A stretch of DNA of 64,000 bases from Leifsonia sp. EB41 (lineage in GTDB: Bacteria; Actinomycetota; Actinomycetes; Actinomycetales; Microbacteriaceae), in assembly GCF_041262565.1 (NCBI RefSeq), contig NZ_JBGCCJ010000001.1:496001-560000 (forward strand). Direction: 5' to 3'. Made by a program: the position numbers and the translations under genes. Each line of letters starts with the position of its first letter. The first letter of the stretch is position 1. The notes under the pieces were generated by a model. That model ran no database searches. It had not been told where the DNA came from and saw nothing but the letters and a program-made list of their open reading frames with translations. This document shows, piece after piece, positions 42,398-51,096 of this stretch.

Positions 42398-43985
42398 AGC
42401 CGGGGTTGTCCTTCATCCATTGCTGCCATTTCGCGACCGCCGCGTCGTGCTCGGCCTGCGTGGTCGAGAAGATCGTCTCGCCGGTCTTGAGGTTCCAGGT
42501 CACGAAGTACATCCAGGTCCCGGCCGCCGGGTGCGTCACCGCGTTCAGCGCGAGGTCGCCCGGGTTCGAGATCGGCCCGACCGGGAGGCCGGGGTGCGCG
42601 TACGTGTTGTACGGGTTCGACGCGTCCGCGCGCTCGGCGTCGGTGGTCGTGACCCGGTCGGTGTGCCCGGTTCCGTAGGCGACGGTCGCGTCGGACTGGA
42701 GGTCCCAGCCCTGCGCGAGCCGGTTGAGGAAGACGCGCGCGACCTTCGGGTAGTCGTCCTTCAAGCCGGCCTCGCGCTGCACGATGGAGGCGAGGATGAC
42801 GTCGTTCCAGCGGTCGGCGACCGGCACGCCCGCCTGGTCGAGCGCCTCGAAGGACCGGTCCACCATCGTCTTGATCGCATCGTGTGCGGTGACACCGGGC
42901 GCGAACGTGTACGTCGCAGGGAACAGGAAGCCCTCGAGCGTCTTCGCCTGCGCAGGCAGACCGAAGTCCGCCGGATTGGCGGCGGCAGCCTGCAACTGGG
43001 CGAGCGGGATCTTCGTGGCGGTCGCCACGGTCTGCAGCGCGTCCTTCTCCGCCGTGCCCTCAGGGATCACCGCGGTGTTCTGCAACCGCGCCGACGGGTT
43101 CTGCAGCGCCGCTAGGGCGGCCTTCGCGCTCATCTGCTTCGCCAGCTTGAAGACACCGGGCTGCCAGACGATCTGCGGCTGCTGATGCAGGAGCAGCGTG
43201 TAGAACGCGGTGTAGCTCTTGGTCACGCCCGCCTTCTGCAGGTTGGTAGCGATCGCGCTGCCGTCGTCGCCCGACTTGATGGTGAACGTCACCGAGCCGG
43301 TACCGTTGCCCGTGTAGTCGTTGTTCTGCGGCATGACCTTCGCTACGAGCGCGGCGACCTGCGGCTGGAACGCCATGAAGCCACCGGTCGCGAGCCCGCC
43401 GAGGACGAGGATGACGACGAGGGTGATGACGAGCCGTTTCAGCCAGCGCCGCTTGCGCTTGGGCGGCTCATGCGAGAGGTAGTTCTGCTGACGCCAGGAG
43501 AGCGGCGAGTCGCCATGTCCTCCCGCGGACGCGTCAGCGCGGTCATCGGGGCCGTCGGCGGCGAGCGACGCGAAGATCGCGTGCGCCGAGTCGTCGAACC
43601 GGCCGTGGTCGCCGGCCGCCGCGCCGTGAGCGGCCTCGTGGCGCGCGGACGCGCCGACCGGCTCGCGCCCGGAGCGTGCCGCGTCGACCGCCACGGGTCC
43701 GGTCACGACGGAGTCGAAGTCCAACCCGTTCAGGGTCTCGCGGTTCGAGAGAGTCTCGGCGGGCGGCGGTGTCCACGGCCCAGGAGTCTGCGGGTTGCGG
43801 GTGTCGTCGACGGGCGCGGGCCGGTCCGCGGGCGGCTGCGGAGCCTGCGCCTGCGCAGCCTGGGCCTCCTCGGCCTCCCTGGCCTGGCGCGCCTCGCGCC
43901 GGGTCAGCGGCTGCTGCCGGTTCACGGCGGGGAAGACGGGGGGCTCCGGCTTCTCCTGCGGGTTCTGCGACAAACTAGGGTCCAA
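42390..43985 (-). CDS. mltG: Endolytic murein transglycosylase MltG
   Basis: Membrane-anchored lytic transglycosylase that cuts nascent peptidoglycan and may set glycan strand length. The 531-residue protein has a cytoplasmic Pro/Ala/Glu-rich region of about 180 residues, one membrane segment (about 185-207), a LysM-like stretch, and the YceG domain with catalytic Glu in ILASIVQREAG, LQSDATVAYGTG and NPYNTYAHPGLPVGPISNPG. The start appears to be a TTG at 43985 overlapping the ruvX stop by 11 bases; no clear ribosome site is visible, so a start further in is possible. Confidence 0.93.
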   Translation of the reverse strand: MDPSLSQNPQEKPEPPVFPAVNRQQPLTRREARQAREAEEAQAAQAQAPQPPADRPAPVDDTRNPQTPGPWTPPPAETLSNRETLNGLDFDSVVTGPVAVDAARSGREPVGASARHEAAHGAAAGDHGRFDDSAHAIFASLAADGPDDRADASAGGHGDSPLSWRQQNYLSHEPPKRKRRWLKRLVITLVVILVLGGLATGGFMAFQPQVAALVAKVMPQNNDYTGNGTGSVTFTIKSGDDGSAIATNLQKAGVTKSYTAFYTLLLHQQPQIVWQPGVFKLAKQMSAKAALAALQNPSARLQNTAVIPEGTAEKDALQTVATATKIPLAQLQAAAANPADFGLPAQAKTLEGFLFPATYTFAPGVTAHDAIKTMVDRSFEALDQAGVPVADRWNDVILASIVQREAGLKDDYPKVARVFLNRLAQGWDLQSDATVAYGTGHTDRVTTTDAERADASNPYNTYAHPGLPVGPISNPGDLALNAVTHPAAGTWMYFVTWNLKTGETIFSTTQAEHDAAVAKWQQWMKDNPGYE

Positions 43986-44442
43986 TGCTCGGTTCGACGG
44001 GTTGGCCCGGCGGACGGCCTGAAGCGCGCTCCGCGTCGAGGGCGTGCTGCAAAATTATCGTGGCGGCCACCTGATCCACCACCGGACGCGCGCTTTTCGA
44101 GTTCTTGCCCGACGCCCGGAGCGCCGAGTGGGCCGAGACGGTCGAGAGCCGCTCGTCCACCAACCGCACCGGGACGTCCACCTGGGCGTCGAGCGCTTCC
44201 GCGAAGGCGACGGCATCCGCCGTCGACGCAGTATGCGCGCCCGAGAGCGCCAGAGGCAACCCGACGATAATCTCGAAAACTCCGAGTTCGGTCACAATCT
44301 CCGCGATCCGGCGCCGATCCGCAGCATCCTCGGAGCGTGCGACCGTCTCCACCGGAGTCGCGAGCATCCCGTGGAGGTCGGACCGGCTCACGCCGATCCG
44401 CACCTTCCCGACGTCGATGCCGAGCCGCACGCCCGTGCGCAC
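43975..44442 (-). CDS. ruvX: RuvX/YqgF RNase H-like protein
   Basis: Putative Holliday junction resolvase or pre-16S rRNA nuclease of the RNase H fold, 155 residues. It has the first acidic motif LGIDVGKVRIGVS, IVGLPLALSG, VRLVDERLST and DQVAATIILQ near the end, which hold the expected catalytic Asp/Glu residues. The GTG start lies three bases after the alaS stop. The alaS-ruvX-mltG order is conserved in actinobacteria. Confidence 0.93.
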   Translation of the reverse strand: MRTGVRLGIDVGKVRIGVSRSDLHGMLATPVETVARSEDAADRRRIAEIVTELGVFEIIVGLPLALSGAHTASTADAVAFAEALDAQVDVPVRLVDERLSTVSAHSALRASGKNSKSARPVVDQVAATIILQHALDAERASGRPPGQPVEPSIGP

Positions 44443-44445
44443 GCG

Positions 44446-47103
44446 CTAGCCGATCGCCGAGACCACCGCGGACAGCGCGGCCGGGATCGCCTCGGCGTCC
44501 GTGCCGCCGCCCTGCGCGAGATCGGCCTTACCGCCGCCGCCGCCGCCGAGCACGCCGGACGCGGTCTTGGCGAGCGCTCCCGCGTTCACGCCGGCGTCGC
44601 GCGCGGCCTGGTTGGTCGCCACGATCACGACGGGCTTGCCCGCGGCACGCGCCGCGAGAGCGACGGTCGCCGCGTCCGAGCCGAGCCGCTCGCGGACGGT
44701 CGTCGCCAGCAGGCGCAGGTCGTCAGCCGAGTTGAGCGTGCCGGCGTCCTCCGCCACCACGGTGACGGCGCCGCGACGGGAGGCCGACTCCAGCAGCGCG
44801 GGCACCTTGTCGAGCACCGCGCGCGCCTCGAACGCCTGGATGCGCTTCTCGGCGGCCTTGAGGTTCGCCATCAGGTCCGCGATCTTCTCGGGGAGCTGCT
44901 CGCGCGGCGTCTTGAGTGCGCCGGAGAGCTGCGACACGATGGTGCGCTCGACGGCGAGGTCCTGGAAGGCCTCCAGCCCGACCAGCGACTCGACGCGGCG
45001 GTTGGTCGAGCCGACGGACGACTCGCTCACCAGGTTGATCATGCCGATCTCGGCGCTCGAGGCCACGTGCGTGCCCGCGCAGAGCTCGCGCGACCACGGG
45101 CCGCCGATGTCGACCACGCGCACGACGTCGCCGTACTTCTCGCCGAACAGCGCCATCGCGCCGAGCGCCTTGGCCTCCGCCAGCGGCAGCTCGCGCGTCG
45201 TCACCTGCAGGTTGTCGCGGATCGCGTTGTTGGAGATCTCCTCGATCTCGCTGCGGGTCTCCGGCGACAGCGCCTGGTTCCAGGAGAAGTCGAGTCGCAG
45301 GTAACCGGCCTTGTTGAACGAGCCGGACTGGTGCGCGTTGGGGCCGAGCACCTGGCGCAGCGCCGCGTGGATGATGTGCGTGCCGGAGTGCGCCTGCTTG
45401 GCGCCGCGGCGGTACTCCGCGTCCACGAGGCTGGTCGCCGGGGAGCCGACACCGACCTCGCCGCTGCGGACCAGCACCTTGTGGCTGATCAGGCCCTTCA
45501 CCGGCTTCTGCACGTCGAGGACGTCGAGCTCGTAGCCCGGGCCGACGATCGTGCCCGCGTCGGCGTCCTGGCCGCCGGACTCCGCATAGAGGGAGGTCGC
45601 GCCGAGAATGATCTCGGCGACCTGGCCCTCACGCGCGACGTTCACCGACTTGCCGTCGACGATCAGGCCGAGCACGCTCGACTCCGTCTCCAGGTCGGTG
45701 TACCCGGTGAAGACCGTCTCGCCCTGCGCGCGGAACGCGCTGTAGACCGACAGGTCGGCGAGGGCTGTCTTCTTCGCCTTGGCGTCCGCCTTCGCGCGGG
45801 CGCGCTGGTCCGCCATGAGCGTGTCGAACGCGGCGCGGTCGACGCTGAGGCCGGCCTCCTCCGCCATCTCCAGGGTCAGGTCGATCGGGAAGCCGTAGGT
45901 GTCGTGCAGGAGGAACGCGGTGTCGCCCGCGAGCTCGTCCTTGCCCGCGCCCTTGGTGTTCGCCACGGCGGTGTCGAGGATGCTCGTGCCGGACGCGAGC
46001 GTGCGCAGGAAGGTCTCCTCCTCCGCGTAGGCGAGCTGCGACGTGCGCGCGAATTCGGCCTCCACCTCGGGGTACGCCGCCTTCATGGCGTCGCGCGAGG
46101 CGGGGAAGAGCGCGGGGAACGTCGCGGTCTCGACGCCCAGAAGGCGCATCGCGCGCACCGTACGGCGCAGCAAGCGGCGCAGCACGTAGCCGCGGCCCTC
46201 GTTGGACGGCGTCACGCCGTCGGTCATCAGCATGAGCGCGCTGCGGACGTGGTCGGCGACCACGCGCAGGCGCACGTCGTCCTCGTGCGCCTCATGGCCA
46301 TACGGCTTGCCCGCCAGCTCGGCCGCGCGGTCGAGCACCGGACGCACCTGGTCGATCTCGTACATGTTGTCGACGCCCTGCTTGATGAACGCGACGCGCT
46401 CCAGCCCGAGGCCGGTGTCGATGTTCTTCTTCGGCAGGTCGCCGAGGATGTCGAAGTCCTTCTTGCCGGTGCCCTCGCCGCGCAGGTACTGCATGAAGAC
46501 GAGGTTCCAGATCTCGACGTAGCGGTCGTCGTCCGTCGCCGGGCCGCCGTCGATGCCGTAAGCGGGGCCGCGGTCGAAGAAGATCTCCGAGCAGGGACCC
46601 GCCGGGCCGGGCTGGCCGGTCGACCAGTAGTTGGTGTCCTTGCCGAGGCCCTGGATGCGCTCGGCCGGGAGGCCGGCGACGCGCGTCCAGATCTCGCGGG
46701 CCTCGTCGTCGTCCTCGTACACGGTGACCCAGAGGTCCTTCGGGTCGAAGCCGAGGCCGCCCTCGTCCTCGGACAGGGTGAGGAGGTCCCAGGCGAACGT
46801 GATCGCCTGCTCCTTGAAGTAGTCGCCGAACGAGAAGTTGCCGCACATCTGGAAGAAGGTGCCGTGGCGGGGGGTCTTGCCGACCTCCTCGATGTCCAGC
46901 GTGCGGATGCACTTCTGGACGCTCGTCGCGCGCGGGAACGGCGCGGGGACGACACCGGTCAGGTACGGGACGAAGGGCACCATCCCGGCGACGGTGAAGA
47001 GCAGCGACGGGTCGTCGCTGACCAGCGAGGCGGACGGGACGACGGTGTGACCGCGCGTGGCGAAGAAGTCGAGCCAGCGGCGGTGGATTTCAGCAGTCTG
47101 CAT
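44446..47103 (-). CDS. alaS: Alanyl-tRNA synthetase
   Basis: Charges tRNA-Ala. The 885-residue class II enzyme has the catalytic domain (IHRRWLDFFATRGHTVVPSAS in parts; FFQMCGNFSFGDYFK; GLGLERVAF), the tRNA-recognition domain, the editing domain with zinc ligands in AHSGTHIIHAAL and CAGTHVAS, and a C-terminal DHHA1 domain ending in GGGGGGKADLAQGGG. Length is standard. The ATG has only GGAAA upstream. Confidence 0.97.
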   Translation of the reverse strand: MQTAEIHRRWLDFFATRGHTVVPSASLVSDDPSLLFTVAGMVPFVPYLTGVVPAPFPRATSVQKCIRTLDIEEVGKTPRHGTFFQMCGNFSFGDYFKEQAITFAWDLLTLSEDEGGLGFDPKDLWVTVYEDDDEAREIWTRVAGLPAERIQGLGKDTNYWSTGQPGPAGPCSEIFFDRGPAYGIDGGPATDDDRYVEIWNLVFMQYLRGEGTGKKDFDILGDLPKKNIDTGLGLERVAFIKQGVDNMYEIDQVRPVLDRAAELAGKPYGHEAHEDDVRLRVVADHVRSALMLMTDGVTPSNEGRGYVLRRLLRRTVRAMRLLGVETATFPALFPASRDAMKAAYPEVEAEFARTSQLAYAEEETFLRTLASGTSILDTAVANTKGAGKDELAGDTAFLLHDTYGFPIDLTLEMAEEAGLSVDRAAFDTLMADQRARAKADAKAKKTALADLSVYSAFRAQGETVFTGYTDLETESSVLGLIVDGKSVNVAREGQVAEIILGATSLYAESGGQDADAGTIVGPGYELDVLDVQKPVKGLISHKVLVRSGEVGVGSPATSLVDAEYRRGAKQAHSGTHIIHAALRQVLGPNAHQSGSFNKAGYLRLDFSWNQALSPETRSEIEEISNNAIRDNLQVTTRELPLAEAKALGAMALFGEKYGDVVRVVDIGGPWSRELCAGTHVASSAEIGMINLVSESSVGSTNRRVESLVGLEAFQDLAVERTIVSQLSGALKTPREQLPEKIADLMANLKAAEKRIQAFEARAVLDKVPALLESASRRGAVTVVAEDAGTLNSADDLRLLATTVRERLGSDAATVALAARAAGKPVVIVATNQAARDAGVNAGALAKTASGVLGGGGGGKADLAQGGGTDAEAIPAALSAVVSAIG

Positions 47104-47160
47104 GGTTTCCGGTCGATCGAGGATGGAACGAGACGAGGGCGTCAGGAGAGGGGCGGCGGA

Positions 47161-47352
47161 TCACTCGCCGTCGATGGCCGACCGCAGCTCGGCCTCGCGC
47201 TGGCGGTACCCGTCCGAGACGGCCTCGCCGAAGTCGCGCGCCTTCTTGTCGAGCGTGCCGAAGAACTCGCGACCCTTGGGGGTCTCGTTGACCTTGTGGG
47301 CGACGACGAAGCCGACAGCCACGCCGATCAGGAGCCACAGGAAACTCTTCAT
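47161..47352 (-). CDS. Small membrane protein next to alaS
   Basis: A 63-residue protein with one N-terminal membrane segment (SFLWLLIGVAVGFVVAH) and an amphipathic charged C-terminal part (ETPKGREFFGTLDKKARDFGEAV). I chose the ATG at 47352 because GGAGGG lies upstream; the frame is open for 16 more codons that look non-coding. Similar short proteins accompany DUF948 and alaS in actinobacteria. Function unknown; it may partner the DUF948 protein 50 bases upstream. Confidence 0.75.
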   Translation of the reverse strand: MKSFLWLLIGVAVGFVVAHKVNETPKGREFFGTLDKKARDFGEAVSDGYRQREAELRSAIDGE

Positions 47353-47402
47353 TGCCGGATCTTCCCTCCCTGGTTGCGCGCGCTCAGCGCACTCGCGCAA
47401 GT

Positions 47403-47780
47403 CTAGTCCGACTGGCGTCGGGAACGCCGGGAGGCCCCTGGCACGCGGAGGGCCGCGCGGACGGCGGCGCTGAAGCCCGCCAGCTTGATCAGCGGACCGC
47501 CGACCGTCGCGGCGAACAGCGCCACCAGCGCAGACACGTTGCCCGTGACGTCGGCGACGTTCTTGGTGATCGTGTCGACCCGCGCGAGCTGCTTGTTCGT
47601 CTCCTGCAACGTGGTCGCCGTCTCCTCCAGGATCGGCGTGATGCCGTCGCTGGCCTCCTTGATGGCGTCGCGTGTGGAGTCGAGCACACGGCCGAGCTTC
47701 AGCAGCGGAACGGCGATGAATCCGACCAGGACGGCGAACACGGCCGCCGCGATCAGTCCTGCGATGTCGCCTCCGGACAT
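47403..47780 (-). CDS. DUF948-family membrane protein
   Basis: A 125-residue protein with one N-terminal membrane segment (GLIAAAVFAVLVGFIAVPLL), then a helical region with heptad-like spacing (STRDAIKEASDGITPILEE, ETNKQLARVDTITKNVADVTGNV), a second hydrophobic stretch and a basic C-terminus. This fits DUF948, a family resembling methyl-accepting linker helices, of unknown function. The ATG at 47780 is preceded by GGAGGGGG. A start at 47795 would add five residues. Confidence 0.82.
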   Translation of the reverse strand: MSGGDIAGLIAAAVFAVLVGFIAVPLLKLGRVLDSTRDAIKEASDGITPILEETATTLQETNKQLARVDTITKNVADVTGNVSALVALFAATVGGPLIKLAGFSAAVRAALRVPGASRRSRRQSD

Positions 47781-47831
47781 GACGGCCCCCTCCATTCCGT
47801 GACGGGCATACGACCCCCAGCGTACGGGAAA

Positions 47832-47850
47832 CGGGTCCCGGATGGACCCG
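47832..47850. repeat. Short inverted repeat upstream of the DUF948 gene
   Basis: CGGGTCC and GGACCCG form a perfect 7-bp stem with a five-base loop, between the rpsD terminator and the DUF948 start. It could be an operator for the DUF948 promoter or a second termination hairpin; nothing in the sequence decides. Confidence 0.4.
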
Positions 47851-47862
47851 GGAGAACGAGAA

Positions 47863-47892
47863 ACGGGGCCGCGGCCGAAGCCGCGACCCCGT
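47863..47892 (-). terminator. Rho-independent terminator of rpsD
   Basis: Arms 47863-47875 and 47880-47892 form a 13-bp GC-rich stem with one mismatch and, on the minus strand, a UUCG tetraloop. A T-rich stretch (TTTCTCGTTCTCC) follows. It starts 24 bases after the rpsD stop, so it ends rpsD transcription. Confidence 0.85.
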
Positions 47893-47915
47893 TCTGCGGG
47901 AGTCTGTCGCTCGCC

Positions 47916-48539
47916 TTAGCGGGCGGCGTAGTACTCGACGACGAGCTGCACGTCACAGGTGATGGGGACCTCGGCGCGCTTCGGGCGGCGCACGAGGCGG
48001 GCCTGGAGCTTGTCGATCTCGACATCGAGGTAGGCCGGGACCTTGGGCAGGACGTCGACGTGACCGCCGGCGGCCGCGACCTGGAAGGGCTCGGTGCCCT
48101 CGGAGCGGGCCTTGACGTGGATGAGCTGACCCGGCTTCACGCGGAAGGACGGGCGGTCGACGATCTTGCCGTCGACGAGGATGTGACGGTGCACGACGAA
48201 CTGGCGGGCCTGCGAGATGGTGCGGGCGAAGCCGGCGCGGAGCACCAGCGCGTCGAGGCGCATCTCGAGGAGCTCGACCAGGTTCTCACCGGTCAGGCCG
48301 GCGGTGCGGCGGGCCTCTTCGAACGCGATGCGGACCTGCTTCTCCAGGATGCCGTACTGGGCGCGCAGACGCTGCTTCTCGCGCAGACGAACGGCGTAGT
48401 CGGAGTCGGCCTTGCGCTTGGTGCGGCCGTGCTCACCCGGAGCGTACGGGCGCTTCTCCATGTAGCGGGCCGCCTTCGGGGTCAGGGCGATGCCCAGGGC
48501 GCGCGACTCGCGGGTCTTGCTGCGGGAACGTGAAGACAC
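47916..48539 (-). CDS. rpsD: 30S ribosomal protein S4
   Basis: Primary 16S rRNA-binding protein that starts 30S assembly. The 207-residue protein has the N-terminal basic domain (RPYAPGEHGRTKRK, YAVRLREKQRLRAQYGI) and the S4 RNA-binding domain (EMRLDALVLRAGFARTISQARQFV). No zinc-binding cysteines are present, so it is the C- form. It starts at GTG with AAAGGA upstream. It stands apart from the main ribosomal operons, as in other actinobacteria. Confidence 0.97.
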   Translation of the reverse strand: MSSRSRSKTRESRALGIALTPKAARYMEKRPYAPGEHGRTKRKADSDYAVRLREKQRLRAQYGILEKQVRIAFEEARRTAGLTGENLVELLEMRLDALVLRAGFARTISQARQFVVHRHILVDGKIVDRPSFRVKPGQLIHVKARSEGTEPFQVAAAGGHVDVLPKVPAYLDVEIDKLQARLVRRPKRAEVPITCDVQLVVEYYAAR

Positions 48540-48574
48540 GATTTCCTTTCGGTTTTCTCTCTACGAATGTTGGT

Positions 48575-48600
48575 CGCAGTGCGCGCAGGGGCGCACTGCG
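48575..48600 (-). promoter_or_regulatory. Perfect hairpin in the rpsD leader
   Basis: CGCAGTGCGC is exactly reverse-repeated as GCGCACTGCG around a six-base loop, 36 bases before the rpsD start. It lies in a leader of about 170 bases if transcription begins near the TAGAAT at 48719-48724. It may be a structure for S4 autoregulation or a weak terminator of rarA; no T-run follows on the minus strand. Confidence 0.4.
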
Positions 48601-48718
48601 CAGGGTCTTTCACCTGCAAGAGAGAGGGATTGACGCCAAGGACGCCCGGCTAAAGGGCCTGTCCCGTCGAAACCGTGTCCCGGGCAGCCGCACCCTGAAC
48701 ACGCTTCTAGGCCAGACG

Positions 48719-48724
48719 ATTCTA
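48719..48724 (-). promoter_or_regulatory. Candidate -10 of the rpsD promoter
   Basis: TAGAAT on the minus strand, just after the rarA stop, is a good actinobacterial -10. No clear -35 is seen at the right distance. A leader of about 170 bases would result, containing the perfect hairpin at 48575-48600. Confidence 0.4.
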
Positions 48725-48735
48725 GCAGAACCGCG

Positions 48736-50076
48736 TCAGCGTCCGCGCACGATGCGGCGCAGCTTCGCCAGGCGCGCTGCGACGTCGCGCTCGTTGCCGT
48801 GCTCGGTCGGCGCGTAGTAGGTCGTGTCGGCCAGTTCGTCGGGAAGGTACTGCTGCTGGAGCACCCCGAGGGCGTCGTCGTGCGGGTACTTGTAGCCCTT
48901 GCCGTGGCCGAGCCGCTTGGCGCCGGGATAGTGCGCGTCGCGGAGGTGCTTGGGCACCCTCCCGATCTTGCCTGCGCGCACGTCGGCGATCGCCGCGTCG
49001 AGCGCCATGTAGGCCGCGTTCGACTTGGGGGCGGTGGCGAGGTGGACGACGGCCTGCGCGAGCGGGATGCGCCCCTCCGGCATCCCGATGTACTGCACCG
49101 CGTCGGCGGCGGCGATGGCCACCACGAGCGCCTGCGGGTCGGCCATCCCGATGTCCTCCGACGCCGAGACGATGATTCTGCGGGCGATGAATCGCGGGTC
49201 CTCCCCCGCCTCGATCATCCGCGCCAGGTAGTGCAGCGCGGCGTCGACGTCCGAGCCGCGGACCGACTTGATGAAGGCGCTGATGACGTCGTAGTGCTCG
49301 TCGCCGTTGCGGTCGTAGCGCAGCAGGGCGCGGTCGACCGCCTGCGCGACCAGCTCGGCGGTGATGACCGGCTTCTTCTTGGAGGTCGCGGGCGTCACCG
49401 AGGCGGCGGTGACCGACGCGGCCTCGAGCGCCGTGAGCGCACGCCTGGCGTCGCCGGACGCGAGCCGGATGAGGGCGGCGCGCGCCTCGTCGTCCAGCGT
49501 GTACTGACCGCCGAGGCCGCGGTCGTCGGACACCGCCCGGTCGACGACGACGCCGAGGTCCTCGTCGCTCAGCGTCTCCAGCGTGAGCAGGAGCGAGCGC
49601 GACAGCAGCGGGGAGATGACCGAGAACGACGGGTTCTCGGTGGTGGCGGCGACCAGGATGACCCAGCCGTTCTCCACGCCGGGCAGGAGGGCATCCTGCT
49701 GCGCCTTGGTGAAGCGGTGGATCTCGTCGAGGAAGAGGACGGTCGAGACGCCGTACAGGTCGCGGGTGGACAGTGCCTCGTCCATCACCAAGCGGACGTC
49801 CTTCACGCCCGCGGTGACGGCGGAGAGCTCCACGAACCGCCGGCCGGACGAGTGCGCGATGGCCTGCGCCAGCGTGGTCTTGCCGGTGCCGGGCGGGCCC
49901 CACAGGATGACGGACACCGAACCGGACTGCCCGTCCTTGTCGGAGGCCAGCGCGACCAGCGGGGAACCGGGCCGCAGCAGATGGCGCTGCCCGGCGACCT
50001 CGTCCAGCGACTTCGGCCGCATGCGCACGGCGAGAGGCGTCGCTCCCGTCCGGAGCCCAGGTTGCACGTCGACCAC
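48736..50076 (-). CDS. rarA: Replication-associated recombination protein A (MgsA/RarA)
   Basis: AAA+ ATPase acting at blocked replication forks. The 446-residue protein has Walker [12 protein letters not shown], Walker [15 protein letters not shown], sensor [18 protein letters not shown] and the C-terminal tetramerisation domain with [14 protein letters not shown] and [16 protein letters not shown]. The start is uncertain: I use the GTG at 50076 ([21 protein letters not shown]), which has no strong ribosome site; another GTG is three codons on. The open frame runs far upstream as antisense shadow of the plus-strand genes. Confidence 0.94.
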   Translation of the reverse strand: MVDVQPGLRTGATPLAVRMRPKSLDEVAGQRHLLRPGSPLVALASDKDGQSGSVSVILWGPPGTGKTTLAQAIAHSSGRRFVELSAVTAGVKDVRLVMDEALSTRDLYGVSTVLFLDEIHRFTKAQQDALLPGVENGWVILVAATTENPSFSVISPLLSRSLLLTLETLSDEDLGVVVDRAVSDDRGLGGQYTLDDEARAALIRLASGDARRALTALEAASVTAASVTPATSKKKPVITAELVAQAVDRALLRYDRNGDEHYDVISAFIKSVRGSDVDAALHYLARMIEAGEDPRFIARRIIVSASEDIGMADPQALVVAIAAADAVQYIGMPEGRIPLAQAVVHLATAPKSNAAYMALDAAIADVRAGKIGRVPKHLRDAHYPGAKRLGHGKGYKYPHDDALGVLQQQYLPDELADTTYYAPTEHGNERDVAARLAKLRRIVRGR

Positions 50077-50144
50077 CCGACAAGAGTAGTCGCCGCCACC
50101 GACATCGGCGTCCGTACCGGAGAGTGCGCCACCGGCGCGTGGGT

Positions 50145-50174
50145 TTGGGCGCTCATAGCCACGCCGGATAGGGT
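50145..50174 (+). promoter_or_regulatory. Candidate promoter of the cyclophilin gene
   Basis: TTGGGC (50145-50150) and TAGGGT (50169-50174) are 18 bases apart, about 80 bases before the GTG at 50257, in the divergent gap with rarA. Both hexamers are partial matches. The leader contains two copies of GCATCCATCCC. Confidence 0.4.
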
Positions 50175-50256
50175 TCGTGCAGCATCCATCCCGCCACGGC
50201 ATCCGTCGGCGCGGTGGCATCCATCCCCCGCTCGACGGCGCCCCCGGAGGACAGAC

Positions 50257-51039
50257 GTGGCACCCAGCAAGCAGAACGACCGCGAAGCGCGACAGGCACG
50301 CGAGCGCCTCCGCGCGTATCAGGCGCGGCAGACGGTGCACGAGGAGAAGGTCAAGCGCCGCAAGCGGGACAACTGGGTCGCCGGGATCGCCGTGCTCGTG
50401 ATCGTCCTGCTGGCGGTCGGCACGCAGCTCCTCTTCTTCGCGAAGCCCGCCGCCACGAGCGCGTCGGCCTCCCCGTCCGCATCCCCCTCCCCGTCGTCGT
50501 CCGCCGCAGCCGGCGTGCCGTCGAAGAGCATCGCGGAGGGCCGCACCTGGACGGGCGACCTCACGATCAACGGCATCAAGCTCGGCGTCTCGCTCGACGG
50601 CGCCGCCGCCCCCCAGGCGGTCTCCTCGACCATCTCGCTGACGCAGAAGAAGTTCTACGACGGGCTCACCTGCCACCGCCTCACCAACGGCGGCTTCTAC
50701 GTGCTGCAGTGCGGCGACCCCAACGGCGACGGCACCGGCGGCCCCGGCTACTCCTACGGCCCGGTCGAGAACGCGCCGAAGAACGACAAGTACCCGGCCG
50801 GCACTCTCGCGATGGCGCGCCAGAGCGGCAACGCCAACAGCCAGGGCAGCCAGTTCTTCATCGTCTACAAGGACACCACCATCCCGTCGGACTCCGCCGG
50901 CGGCTACACCGTCATCGGGAAGATCACCAGCGGTCTCCCCACCCTGATCAGCGACGTCACCGACAAGGGCGTCCAGGGCGGCAGCACCGACGGCAAGCCC
51001 GCCGTGGCGACGAAGATCGACAGCTTCACGCTGCAGTGA
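50257..51039 (+). CDS. Membrane-anchored cyclophilin-type peptidyl-prolyl isomerase
   Basis: A 260-residue protein with a charged cytoplasmic N-terminus (about 40 residues), one membrane segment (about 41-61), a Ser/Ala/Pro linker and an extracytoplasmic cyclophilin domain. The domain shows [33 protein letters not shown] (in parts), [20 protein letters not shown] and [11 protein letters not shown]. The catalytic arginine is in CHRLTNG. It should assist folding of exported proteins. The GTG has GGAGG six bases upstream. Two cysteines (DGLTCH and LQCGDP) are typical of the actinobacterial form. Confidence 0.92.
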   Translation: MAPSKQNDREARQARERLRAYQARQTVHEEKVKRRKRDNWVAGIAVLVIVLLAVGTQLLFFAKPAATSASASPSASPSPSSSAAAGVPSKSIAEGRTWTGDLTINGIKLGVSLDGAAAPQAVSSTISLTQKKFYDGLTCHRLTNGGFYVLQCGDPNGDGTGGPGYSYGPVENAPKNDKYPAGTLAMARQSGNANSQGSQFFIVYKDTTIPSDSAGGYTVIGKITSGLPTLISDVTDKGVQGGSTDGKPAVATKIDSFTLQ

Positions 51040-51054
51040 TCCCGGCGTGTGCAA

Positions 51055-51060
51055 TAGGCT
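51055..51060 (+). promoter_or_regulatory. Candidate -10 upstream of the DUF349 gene
   Basis: TAGGCT, the same hexamer as the proposed pyr operon -10, lies 15 bases after the cyclophilin stop and 37 bases before the TTG start. The -35 region is inside the end of the preceding gene and is poor. Confidence 0.35.
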
Positions 51061-51096
51061 GATTCCCAACGTGGCACCGCAAGCAAGGTGAGGCTC

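Noticed and set aside
44044-47406. A 1120-codon plus-strand frame opposite alaS
   Set aside because: Antisense of alanyl-tRNA synthetase with no recognisable domain or start context.
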